Shown here one piece after another: positions 31,914-40,041 of a stretch of 64,000 nucleotides of DNA. Below the pieces are notes generated by a model. The model worked only from the letters and a program-made list of their open reading frames with translations. It had not been told where the DNA came from and ran no database searches. Position 1 is the first letter of the stretch; each line of letters begins with the position of its first letter. The stretch is from contig DAITBA010000001.1 in the NCBI GenBank assembly GCA_036824005.1, positions 124,001 through 188,000 on the forward strand, written 5' to 3'. Both the position numbers and the translations under genes were made by a program. Origin of the DNA: DAITBA01 sp036824005. Lineage in GTDB: Bacteria > Pseudomonadota > Gammaproteobacteria > Burkholderiales > Rhodocyclaceae.

Positions 31914-32479
31914 TCGTCTATCTGCATGGTTTCTGCAGTTCGCCGGCCTCGCACAAAGCGCAGCAACTCAAGGCACATATGGCGGCGCGCGGGCTGGGCC
32001 GGAAGTTCTGGTGCGAGCAGCTTCCGGTCAGTCCGCGCGAGGCTGTGACGCTGGTCGAAGATGCGTTGCGGCGCAGCTCCTCGCCGGTGACGCTGGTCGG
32101 CAGCTCCCTGGGCGGCTTTTATGCCACCTACCTTGCCGAGAAACATGGTCTGTCGGCGGCGCTGATCAATCCCGCGGTCCTCCCTCACACCTCCCTGAAA
32201 GCACTCGTTGGCCCGCAGCAGAACTTCCACACCGGCGAGCGCTTTGAATTCACGCCCGCTCACGCGGCCGAATTGGAGGCTCTGGATGTGCCACGCATTT
32301 CCTGCCCCGAACGTTATTTGCTACTGGTCGAGACGGGCGACGAAGTGCTGGACTATCGTCAGGCAGTCGCCAAGTATGCGGGCGCGCGACAGATCGTCAT
32401 CGAAGGCGGCGATCACGGCTTCCAGCACTTCGGCGAGCACATGGACACCATCCTGCGCTTTGCGGAGCTGATCGCCTGA
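31910..32479 (+). CDS. yqiA: YqiA-family alpha/beta-fold esterase
   Basis: A 189-residue single-domain alpha/beta hydrolase. The start IVYLHGFCSSPASHKAQQL, the nucleophile elbow GSSLGGFYAT, the acid in ETGDEVLDYR and the histidine in EGGDHGFQHF correspond to the YqiA esterase family. GTG 31910-31912 is the start: it overlaps the uppP stop and begins the conserved first strand. The physiological substrate is unknown. Confidence 0.88.
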   Translation: MIVYLHGFCSSPASHKAQQLKAHMAARGLGRKFWCEQLPVSPREAVTLVEDALRRSSSPVTLVGSSLGGFYATYLAEKHGLSAALINPAVLPHTSLKALVGPQQNFHTGERFEFTPAHAAELEALDVPRISCPERYLLLVETGDEVLDYRQAVAKYAGARQIVIEGGDHGFQHFGEHMDTILRFAELIA

Positions 32480-32537
32480 GGCGGACCGACGGCAACAGGG
32501 GCTCTTTGGCTTCACGGCAACCGATCCAGATCCCGGC

Positions 32538-34433
32538 ATGAATGTTCTGTTCGAAGAGGAAGGTGCGTTCAAGGCGGGCGCGGTGCTCGCCGACAACGTC
32601 ACCTCGCTGCAGGTAGAGCTGCCGTCCGGAAAGCGGACGAAGGTCAAGGCGGCACACGTGCTGCTGCGCTTCAAGGAGCCGGCGTCGGACTTGTTGGACA
32701 GGGCCGAGGCGGACGCCGAAAATCTGGATGTCGAGTTCCTGTACGAAGTGTGCGGCGACGACGAGTTTGGCTTCGAAACGCTCGCTCAGGAATATTTCGG
32801 TCACCTGCCGGCGCCGGCGGAGGCCACGGCGATCCTGCTGCGCTTACACGCTGCGCCCATCTATTTCCATCGCAAGGGCAAGGGCCGGTTTCGCAAGGCG
32901 CCGCCGGAGATCCTTAGAGCCGCCCTGGCAGGATTCGAGAAGAAGCGCCAGCAGACACTCGCGATCGAGCGTATGGTGGCGCAGTTGAAAGCGCATCAAC
33001 TGCCCGAGGAATTCGCGACCGCACTGCCGCAGCTGCTGTATCGGCCCGATCGCAACCGCGTCGAGACCAAGGCCCTGGAGGCAGTGTGTGCCGACACGGG
33101 ATTGACGGCTGCGCACGTGCTCCACCGCTGCGGCGCTCTGCCCTCGAGTCACGACTATCATTACAACCGCTTCCTGTTCGAGCACTATCCCCACGGCACC
33201 GGCTTCGGCGACTATGAGGACGCACGCATACTCGATGAGCTGCCGCGCGCCGAGGTGACCGCGTTCAGCATCGACGATGCGACAACGACCGAGATCGACG
33301 ATGCGTTCTCAGTCATGGCGCTGCCGGCGGGTGGCTGGCGCATCGGCGTACATATCGCCGCGCCGGGATTGGGTTTCCTGCCCGGCTCGGCGCTCGATGG
33401 CATTGCCCGCTCCCGTCTCTCCACCGTCTATATGCCGGGACGCAAGATCACCATGCTTCCTGATGACGTCGTCGAACGCTTCACGCTCAGCGCCGGCCGC
33501 GAATGCGCTGCCATTTCACTCTACCTGGACGTTTCGCCCGAGTTCGTCGTCTCAGCCTCGCGCACCTGCATCGAACGTATCCCGGTCGTTGCCAATCTCC
33601 GCCACCACGAAATCGAACCGATCTTTAACGAAACGACCCTGGCCGAAGGCGGGCCCGATTTCGAATTCAAGCCCGAGCTGACGCTGTTGTGGCAGTTGGC
33701 GGAGGTGTTGGAAGCAGGCCGCGGCAAACCCTCAGCGAATCAGTTCCAGTTCGATTACAACTTTTATGTCGATTGGAACGAGGCCGAAGACGACGGCCGG
33801 ATCACGATCGTCAAGCGCCACCGCGGTTCGCCGCTAGACAAGCTGGTGGCGGAGTTGATGATCGTCGCCAACAGTACCTGGGGCAAGCTGCTGGCGGACG
33901 CCGACCATGCGGCGATCTATCGCGCCCAAGGTGCCGGCAAGGTGCGCATGACCACCGTCGCATCGCCCCACGAGGGGCTGGGCGTCGAGCAATACGCCTG
34001 GTCGAGTTCGCCCTTGCGCCGCTACGTCGATCTGCTCAATCAGTGGCAGTTGATCGCCTTGCTGCGCGGGGAGCCGCCGTGCTTTGTGGCGCGCTCGGAG
34101 ACCCTGCTCGGCGCCATGCGCGATTTCGAGCTTACTTACGCCGCCTACAACGAATTCCAGCGCCAGATGGAGCGGTACTGGTGTCTTCGTTGGCTGCAGC
34201 AGGAAGAGCGCACGCAGATCAGCGCGCGTGTCGTGCGCGAAAGCCTGGCGCGTATAGAAGAGGTGCCGTTGTACTTGCGGGTGCCATCGCTCCCGGCCTC
34301 TGCCCCCGGCACACGCGTGGCACTCGAGATCGAGGCGGTCGATCCGATCGAGCTCGAAGCGCGTTGCCGGTACGTGGAGATGCTGCCGCAGACAGCGGAA
34401 ACTTCCTGCGAGCCGCCTGAGGTTCCAGAGTAG
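32538..34433 (+). CDS. RNase II/RNB-family 3'-5' exoribonuclease
   Basis: A 631-residue protein with an RNB catalytic domain from about residue 235. The active-site strand reads FSIDDATTTEIDDAFSV: compared with E. coli RNase II the second of the four aspartates is Glu, a variant also common in cyanobacterial and plastid relatives. The C-terminal part contains the helical RNB end (YAWSSSPLRRYVDLLNQWQL). There is no obvious S1 domain tail, and the N-terminal 90 residues replace the usual cold-shock domains. This shorter form is common in betaproteobacteria and sits upstream of tonB-aroE-mtgA. It should degrade single-stranded RNA in the cytoplasm. Confidence 0.85.
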   Translation: MNVLFEEEGAFKAGAVLADNVTSLQVELPSGKRTKVKAAHVLLRFKEPASDLLDRAEADAENLDVEFLYEVCGDDEFGFETLAQEYFGHLPAPAEATAILLRLHAAPIYFHRKGKGRFRKAPPEILRAALAGFEKKRQQTLAIERMVAQLKAHQLPEEFATALPQLLYRPDRNRVETKALEAVCADTGLTAAHVLHRCGALPSSHDYHYNRFLFEHYPHGTGFGDYEDARILDELPRAEVTAFSIDDATTTEIDDAFSVMALPAGGWRIGVHIAAPGLGFLPGSALDGIARSRLSTVYMPGRKITMLPDDVVERFTLSAGRECAAISLYLDVSPEFVVSASRTCIERIPVVANLRHHEIEPIFNETTLAEGGPDFEFKPELTLLWQLAEVLEAGRGKPSANQFQFDYNFYVDWNEAEDDGRITIVKRHRGSPLDKLVAELMIVANSTWGKLLADADHAAIYRAQGAGKVRMTTVASPHEGLGVEQYAWSSSPLRRYVDLLNQWQLIALLRGEPPCFVARSETLLGAMRDFELTYAAYNEFQRQMERYWCLRWLQQEERTQISARVVRESLARIEEVPLYLRVPSLPASAPGTRVALEIEAVDPIELEARCRYVEMLPQTAETSCEPPEVPE

Positions 34434-34444
34434 AATTTCCTCTC

Positions 34445-35455
34445 ATGCCGAAGGATCACAAAGCCGTCAGGGAACAACGGGTCGCGAAAAGCCCGCCACC
34501 GAAGAGCGCGTCCGCAAAGCGCCCCGCCGCCAAGCGCCCAGCATCCAAGCGGCCGACCGGCCGTGGCCGATCGCGCGCCGTGTGGCCGGCTTGGTTCGCG
34601 GACATGGACCCTGCGAACCGCGCCCTGTCGCTGGGCATAACCGCATCGCTGATCCTGCACGCCTTCCTGCTTGCAGTGCATTTCAAGATGCCCGACGGCA
34701 AGCTGTTTCGCCAGAAGGACTCGCAACTGGAAGTGGTGCTGGTCAATGCCAAGAGCGCCCGCAAGCCTGACGACCCCCAGGCCCAGGCGCAGGCCAACCT
34801 CGATGGCGGCGGCAATACCGAGGAAAACCGCATCGCCAAGACACCCCTGCCGCCCACGGCGCACACCCAGACGGGCAACGACCTGGTGCAGGCGCATCGG
34901 CGCCAGCGCGAGGTGGAGGTGCCGCGCCAGGCGCTGCTGACCCGGCCCGGCAGCGAACGCACGGTGCAGCCCGAACCGCAGAAAGCCGAGCAGCCCGACG
35001 AGCCGGTGCGGGTCTCCGGCCGCGATCTGGCCGAAAGCGCGGTCGCCATGACGCGCATGGAAGCGGCCATCTCGCGCAGCATCGACGAGTACAACCGGCG
35101 GCCGCGCAAGAAGTTCGTCGGCGCGCGCACGGTCGGCACCGTCACCGCTCAGTACATCGAGGACTGGCGGCAGAAGGTGGAGCGTGTCGGAAATGTGAAT
35201 TACCCGGAAGCGGCCAAGGGCAAGATCTACGGCTCGCTGGTACTAACGGTGTCGGTACGTTCGGACGGCGAGGTGGACGACATCGAAGTCTATCGCTCAT
35301 CGGGTCACAAGATACTCGACGATGCCGCCAGGCGAATTCTCAAGTTGGCCGCGCCGTTCGGGGCTTTCTCGCCAGAGCTCAAGCGCGAAGCCGACATCCT
35401 CGTCATCACTCGAACCTGGAGCTTCACCAGCGGCGACCGACTGCAGTCGGAATGA
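34445..35455 (+). CDS. tonB: TonB family protein (energy transducer)
   Basis: A 336-residue protein with a basic Lys/Ala/Pro-rich cytoplasmic N-terminus (residues 1-45), one membrane segment at about 62-79 (LGITASLILHAFLLAVHF), a long polar periplasmic spacer and a C-terminal TonB domain (NYPEAAKGKIYGSLVLTVSV, then VYRSSGHKILDDAARRIL). TonB proteins pass the proton-motive force from ExbB/ExbD to outer-membrane receptors; no exbBD or receptor gene is in the window. In this gene neighbourhood (RNase II-like, aroE, mtgA) the protein is probably a general TonB paralogue. It starts 11 bases after the exoribonuclease stop. Confidence 0.87.
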   Translation: MPKDHKAVREQRVAKSPPPKSASAKRPAAKRPASKRPTGRGRSRAVWPAWFADMDPANRALSLGITASLILHAFLLAVHFKMPDGKLFRQKDSQLEVVLVNAKSARKPDDPQAQAQANLDGGGNTEENRIAKTPLPPTAHTQTGNDLVQAHRRQREVEVPRQALLTRPGSERTVQPEPQKAEQPDEPVRVSGRDLAESAVAMTRMEAAISRSIDEYNRRPRKKFVGARTVGTVTAQYIEDWRQKVERVGNVNYPEAAKGKIYGSLVLTVSVRSDGEVDDIEVYRSSGHKILDDAARRILKLAAPFGAFSPELKREADILVITRTWSFTSGDRLQSE

Positions 35456-35470
35456 TCGGGGTCCAACGTC

Positions 35471-36319
35471 ATGACCGACCGCTACGCCGTCTTCGGCAAT
35501 CCCATCGCCCACAGCAAGTCGCCGCAGATTCACGCCGAATTCGCCCGGCAGACCGGGCAGAATCTGAGCTACGAGGCGATCCTGGCGCCGCTCGACGGCT
35601 TTGCCGCCGCGGTCGCCGAATTCCGCGCTGCGGGGGGCAAAGGCGCCAACGTCACCGTGCCATTCAAGCAAGAGGCCTTCGGGCTGGCGTCGCGCCATTC
35701 GGCCCGCGCTGCCGCCGCCCGGGCCGTCAATACCTTCGTGTTTTATCCTCACGGCATTACTGGCGACAACACCGACGGCGTCGGCCTGGTAGCAGACTTG
35801 ACGGCAAACCTTGCCTGCGCCATCACTGGACAGCGCATCCTGCTGCTCGGCGCCGGCGGCGCCGCCCGCGGCGTGATTCTCCCCCTGCTGCAGGAGCGGC
35901 CGGCATCGCTCATCATCGCCAATCGCACAGTCGCCAGAGCCGAGGAACTGGCAGACGAGTTCGAACGCGTGGCGCGCCACGACAATGTCCTGACCGGTGC
36001 GGAGCCTGCGATCGGCGGCTGCGGATTGCCGGAACTCGCCGGCACAGATTTCGATCTGGTGATCAACGCCACGGCCGCCAGCCTCGCCGACCAGGCGCCC
36101 AAGCTGCCGGAAGGCGTTTTCGCGCCCGGCAGCCTTGCCTACGACATGGTGTATGGCAAGGGACTGACACCCTTCCTAGCAATGGCGCGGCAGCAAGGCG
36201 CCGCGCGGCTCGCCGACGGCCTGGGCATGCTGGTGGAACAGGCCGCCGAGTCGTTTCGCATCTGGCGTGGCGTGCGACCGGACACGGCGTCCGTGCTCAA
36301 GTTGATGCGCGGAGCATGA
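35471..36319 (+). CDS. aroE: Shikimate dehydrogenase
   Basis: A 282-residue shikimate dehydrogenase. The substrate-binding GNPIAHSKSPQIHAEFARQ, the catalytic lysine in NVTVPFKQEAF, DNTDGVG and the NADP loop LLGAGGAARGVILP are all present, so the enzyme should reduce 3-dehydroshikimate in aromatic amino-acid synthesis. Its TGA overlaps the mtgA ATG (ATGA), and it starts 16 bases after tonB, so tonB-aroE-mtgA look like one transcript. Confidence 0.95.
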   Translation: MTDRYAVFGNPIAHSKSPQIHAEFARQTGQNLSYEAILAPLDGFAAAVAEFRAAGGKGANVTVPFKQEAFGLASRHSARAAAARAVNTFVFYPHGITGDNTDGVGLVADLTANLACAITGQRILLLGAGGAARGVILPLLQERPASLIIANRTVARAEELADEFERVARHDNVLTGAEPAIGGCGLPELAGTDFDLVINATAASLADQAPKLPEGVFAPGSLAYDMVYGKGLTPFLAMARQQGAARLADGLGMLVEQAAESFRIWRGVRPDTASVLKLMRGA

Positions 36320-37011
36320 ACATACTTTGGCGCTGGACCAAACGTGCCTTGCTGGCGTTTGTCCTGCTGGTCCTCGCGTTGCAGTTGTGGTTCCTCGGTC
36401 ACATCCTGTTCTGGAACCATTTCAACCCCGGTCGCACGAGCTTCATGGACATCCGTCTAGCCGAGTTGCGGCAGAAGGACCCGCGCGCCAAGCTGAAGCA
36501 GCATTGGCAGCCCTATGGCCGCATCGCGACCCATCTCAAGCGCGCCATCATTGCCGCCGAGGACGCCAGATTCGTCGACCACGAGGGATTCGACTGGGAC
36601 GGCATCCAGAAGGCCATCGAAAAGAACCAGAGGAAAGGCCGCCTGATCGCCGGTGGTTCCACCATTTCCCAGCAGCTGGCCAAGAACCTGTTCCTGAGCC
36701 CAGGTCGGACACCGTGGCGCAAGGGTCAGGAGGCGATCATCACGCTGATGCTGGAGAGTGTGATGAACAAGCAGCGCATTTTCGAGATCTATCTCAACGT
36801 CGTCGAGTGGGGCAACGGCATTTTCGGCGCAGAGGCCGCCGCCCGCCATTACTTTGGCATTGGTGCGTCGCAGCTCGGACCCGAGCAGGCGGCGCGCCTT
36901 GCCGCCATGCTGCCCAATCCGCGCTTCTACGACCGCAATCGCGACGCGCCCGGCCTGGCGCGCAAGAGCGAAATCATCCTGGCACGCATGCACGCCGTCG
37001 ACACGCCCTGA
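36316..37011 (+). CDS. mtgA: Monofunctional peptidoglycan glycosyltransferase MtgA
   Basis: A 231-residue GT51 transglycosylase with a single N-terminal membrane anchor (ALLAFVLLVLALQLWFLGHI). The catalytic glutamate is in AAEDARFVDHEGFDWDGI and the second motif GGSTISQQLAKNLFLSPG is intact. There is no transpeptidase domain. It polymerises lipid II into glycan strands on the periplasmic side. ATG 36316-36318 lies within the end of aroE. Confidence 0.94.
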   Translation: MNILWRWTKRALLAFVLLVLALQLWFLGHILFWNHFNPGRTSFMDIRLAELRQKDPRAKLKQHWQPYGRIATHLKRAIIAAEDARFVDHEGFDWDGIQKAIEKNQRKGRLIAGGSTISQQLAKNLFLSPGRTPWRKGQEAIITLMLESVMNKQRIFEIYLNVVEWGNGIFGAEAAARHYFGIGASQLGPEQAARLAAMLPNPRFYDRNRDAPGLARKSEIILARMHAVDTP

Positions 37012-37180
37012 GTCGCCGCGGCGTGCGCGTCTTTGCGAGGCGCGATGCCCGTCGTCGCGCGGCAGTCTCGAGCACCGTGCGCCGCCTCGTGCGGCGGCGT
37101 CATCGTTTCATCGCCTTGGGCGGTTAAATCCCCTACAATCGCCCATTCGTTTGGCGCCCGTCGCGCCAGGCACCGCAGCC

Positions 37181-38623
37181 ATGGCCGAAACCGAGGAAGT
37201 CCATCACCAGGAGGATCTGCAGCAAGGACTGCGCGACGTGCGCGAGCTCCTGTCGCGCCACAAGCTGGTGGAGGAGCTCGTCCATCGCCAGGCGATGCCG
37301 CGTCACGATCTGGTAGAGAACCTGGTGCACCGACAGCATCTCGCCGAGTTGCAAGCCAAGCTCGACGCCATGCACCCGGCGGATATCGCCCACATCCTCG
37401 AGGCGCTACCGCTGGTCGATCGCCTGTTCGTCTGGGATCTGGTCAAGGCGGAGCGCGACGGCGAAATCCTGCTCGAGGTCTCCGACGCCGTCCGGGAGAG
37501 CCTGATCGAGGCGATGGAGCCGAAAGAGCTCGTCGCCGCCGCCGAACAACTCGATACCGACGAGATCGCCGACCTTGCGCCGGATCTGCCGCGCGAGGTG
37601 ATGCAGGACGTCTTCAAAGCCCTCGACGTGGAGGAGCGGGAGCAGCTGCGCGCCGCCATGTCCTATGCCGAGGATGCAGTCGGCGCGCTGATGGACTTCG
37701 AGATGGTGACGGTGCGCGAGGATGTGACCCTCGAGGTCGTCCTGCGCTACCTGCGACGGTTTGAGGAGCTGCCTGACCACACCGACCAGTTGTTCGTGGT
37801 GGACCGGCATGAGCACTTGCGCGGCGTGTTGCCCCTGAACCGGCTGCTGGTATCCGACCCGGAGGCGGAAGTGGCCTCGATCATGTCCATCGATATGCTC
37901 GCCCTGCACGCCGAGGACAAGGCAGACACTGCAGCCCAGGCCTTCGACCGCTACGACTTGGTGTCGGCGCCGGTGGTCGACGCTCAGCAGCGATTGATCG
38001 GGCGCGTCACCGTGGCCGCGGTGGTGGACTTCATTCGCGAAAAGTCCGAAGCCGAAGCGTTGTCGAAGGCCGGTCTGCGCGAGGAGGAGGACATCTTTGC
38101 ATCGGTTTGGAATTCGGTGCGCAACCGCTGGGCGTGGCTGGCTATCAACCTGGTCACGGCGTTCGTCGCCTCGCGCGTGATCGGTGCGTTCGAGGGTTCC
38201 ATCGAAAAGCTGGTGGCGCTGGCAGCGCTGATGCCCATCGTCGCCGGCATCGGCGGCAATTCGGGCAACCAGACGATTACGATGATCGTGCGCGCCATCG
38301 CCCTCGGCCAAGTACAGCCGGACGCAACGCGCAAGTTGTACCGCAAGGAGCTCGGGGTCGCTGCCCTCAACGGTCTGCTTTGGGGCGGGCTGCTCGGCCT
38401 GATCGCCTGGTATCTCTACAGCAGCATCTCTCTTGGCGTCGTGATGACAACGGCAATGACGCTCAACCTCATGCTCGCCGCCACCGTCGGCGTCGCGATT
38501 CCGATGACCATGCAGAAGCTTGGCCGCGATCCGGCAATTGGATCGAGCGTGATGATCACCGCCGTTACCGACAGTGGCGGATTCTTCATTTTCCTCGGAC
38601 TCGCCACTTTGTTCCTGCTCTGA
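37181..38623 (+). CDS. mgtE: Magnesium transporter MgtE
   Basis: A 480-residue MgtE Mg2+ channel: a cytoplasmic N domain of helical repeats (residues about 30-160, VAAAEQLDTDEIADLAPDLP), two CBS motifs (about 160-285), a connecting helix and five C-terminal membrane segments with the pore sequence PIVAGIGGNSGNQTITMIVR. All domains are complete. The ATG at 37181 was chosen because homology begins just after; the longer open frame upstream is non-conserved and overlaps mtgA. A TACAAT at 37134-37139 is a possible -10 with a poor -35. A terminator hairpin follows at 38865. Confidence 0.94.
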   Translation: MAETEEVHHQEDLQQGLRDVRELLSRHKLVEELVHRQAMPRHDLVENLVHRQHLAELQAKLDAMHPADIAHILEALPLVDRLFVWDLVKAERDGEILLEVSDAVRESLIEAMEPKELVAAAEQLDTDEIADLAPDLPREVMQDVFKALDVEEREQLRAAMSYAEDAVGALMDFEMVTVREDVTLEVVLRYLRRFEELPDHTDQLFVVDRHEHLRGVLPLNRLLVSDPEAEVASIMSIDMLALHAEDKADTAAQAFDRYDLVSAPVVDAQQRLIGRVTVAAVVDFIREKSEAEALSKAGLREEEDIFASVWNSVRNRWAWLAINLVTAFVASRVIGAFEGSIEKLVALAALMPIVAGIGGNSGNQTITMIVRAIALGQVQPDATRKLYRKELGVAALNGLLWGGLLGLIAWYLYSSISLGVVMTTAMTLNLMLAATVGVAIPMTMQKLGRDPAIGSSVMITAVTDSGGFFIFLGLATLFLL

Positions 38624-38864
38624 CAGGGGCGTAAGGTTCGAGACGCGATGCGGTCGACTTCAACCTTGTGGCTAAGCACTAGGGATGATTTACATGCCGG
38701 TGTGGCGCGGATATCGTACGCCCTGACGCGCGCACCCACTCGCTGTTCGGCTGGCAAAAAGAAAAGCAGCCAGCGCAGGAGGCAGGTCAGCCACGGAGAT
38801 AACAACTAAGATCCGGGCGGCGACGGGTGTGGCGCGACTCCCCCAAGACATGGTTGTCTCTCCC

Positions 38865-38887
38865 AAGGCGCGCGCCAGCGCGCCTTT
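38865..38887 (+). terminator. Rho-independent terminator-like hairpin downstream of mgtE
   Basis: A perfect 9-bp stem (AAGGCGCGC, 38865-38873, pairing with GCGCGCCTT, 38878-38886) with a GCCA loop, followed by a T-rich tail. The IS1595 element is inserted immediately after that tail, 13 bases past the stem. Confidence 0.65.
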
Positions 38888-38891
38888 CACT

Positions 38892-38899
38892 TTCATTTT
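38892..38899. repeat. Left 8-bp target-site duplication of the IS1595 element
   Basis: TTCATTTT directly before the left inverted repeat, identical to 39933-39940 directly after the right one. Eight-base duplications are the rule for IS1595-type transposition. Confidence 0.9.
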
Positions 38900-39932
38900 C
38901 CTGATTACCAATGAGGCTCAGTTGGTGAGCCAGTAGGGTGCGCATACTGGCATCGCTTGATTTTCCAAGGAGATAAGCGATGCCGAAGAACAAGGTGCAA
39001 TTTCAGCGGAGCATGAGTTTGCGCGAATTCATGGCGAGATACGGAACGGCCGAGCAGTGCGAGCAGGCGCTGTTTGCCTGGCGCTGGCCGCAGGGCTTCG
39101 TCTGCCCCGAGTGCGGCCACAGGGGCTACTGCGCGATCAACACCCGTCGCTTGTTCCAGTGCAACGCTTGCGGGCGGCAGACTTCCGTGAGCGCCGGCAC
39201 CGTTTTCGCTGGCTCCAAGCTCGCGCTCAACGTCTGGTTCCTGGCCATGCATCTCATCACCCAGGCCAAGAACGGCATCTCGTCCTTGGAACTGTCGCGC
39301 CAATTGGGCATCTCCCAGAACAGCGCCTGGCTCATGAAGCACAAGCTCATGCAGGCGATGTTGGAACGCGAGAGCGCCCGGCAGTTGGCCGGCCTGGTGC
39401 AGATCGACGACGCCTACTGGGGCGGTCGGCGCCGCGGCTACAAGCGTGGGCGCGGCACGCGTGGCAAGACGCCGTTCGTGGCGGCGGTGCAAACCGACGA
39501 CGAAGGGCGCCCGCACACGATGAGCCTCAATCGGATCAAGGGCTTTCGCTCGAAGGAGATCGCCCGCTGGAGCCGCGCCAAGCTTGCCGCCGGCACGGCG
39601 GTGCACTCTGACGGTCTGGCTTGCTTTAGCGCCGTAGCCGCAGCCGGTTGCCAGCACGCGCCCACCGTCATGAGCGGGCCGGGCATCGCCCGGCGCCGGC
39701 AGGTGCTCAACTGGGTCGATACCGTGCTCGGCAATGTGAAGAACGCGATCCACGGCACTTACCACGCGATCCAGGGGAAGCATCTGCCGCGCTACCTGGC
39801 TGAGTTCAGCTATCGCTTCAACCGACGATACGACCTGGCGGGCATGCTCGCGCGGCTGGCCACCGCCGCCGCGCACACCCCGCCTATGCCCTACCGGCTC
39901 GTAAAGTTGGCTGAGGTTCATTGGTAATCAGG
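38900..39932 (+). mobile_element. Complete IS1595-family insertion sequence (1,033 bp)
   Basis: The element is bounded by 22-bp imperfect inverted repeats (38900-38921 and 39911-39932, 20 of 22 matching, starting CCTGATTACCAATGA) and flanked by the perfect duplication TTCATTTT. It contains one intact transposase gene whose stop lies inside the right repeat. Intact ends and duplication indicate a recent insertion that has not decayed. The target was the AT-rich tail of the mgtE terminator in an intergenic space. Confidence 0.93.
38980..39927 (+). CDS. IS1595-family (ISXO2-like) transposase
   Basis: A 315-residue transposase. The N-terminal zinc ribbon (CPECGHRGYC, then CNACGRQTSV) is followed by a helix-turn-helix region (SSLELSRQLGISQNSAWLM) and an ISXO2-like DDE domain starting QIDDAYWGGRRRG, with VHSDGLACF and the C-terminal HLPRYLAEFSYRFNRR. 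All core features are present, so the protein is probably active. The ATG is preceded by AAGGAGATA, a good ribosome-binding site. Confidence 0.95.
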   Translation: MPKNKVQFQRSMSLREFMARYGTAEQCEQALFAWRWPQGFVCPECGHRGYCAINTRRLFQCNACGRQTSVSAGTVFAGSKLALNVWFLAMHLITQAKNGISSLELSRQLGISQNSAWLMKHKLMQAMLERESARQLAGLVQIDDAYWGGRRRGYKRGRGTRGKTPFVAAVQTDDEGRPHTMSLNRIKGFRSKEIARWSRAKLAAGTAVHSDGLACFSAVAAAGCQHAPTVMSGPGIARRRQVLNWVDTVLGNVKNAIHGTYHAIQGKHLPRYLAEFSYRFNRRYDLAGMLARLATAAAHTPPMPYRLVKLAEVHW

Positions 39933-39940
39933 TTCATTTT
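39933..39940. repeat. Right 8-bp target-site duplication of the IS1595 element
   Basis: TTCATTTT, the copy that pairs with 38892-38899 across the insertion. Confidence 0.9.
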
Positions 39941-40041
39941 GGCGCCCTTTGCGCTTGAGGCGTAGCGAGTCCCGCCGAAGGGCTCGCGTGGCGAGCGCGC
40001 CCAGACTCGTGTCTTCGAAGCGAAGCGCGTCCGGCCGCACT

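Noticed and set aside
34445..34580. The Lys/Ala/Pro-rich start of the TonB protein as a separate histone-like gene
   Set aside because: It is in frame with, and directly upstream of, the membrane segment and TonB domain, with no stop or new start between.
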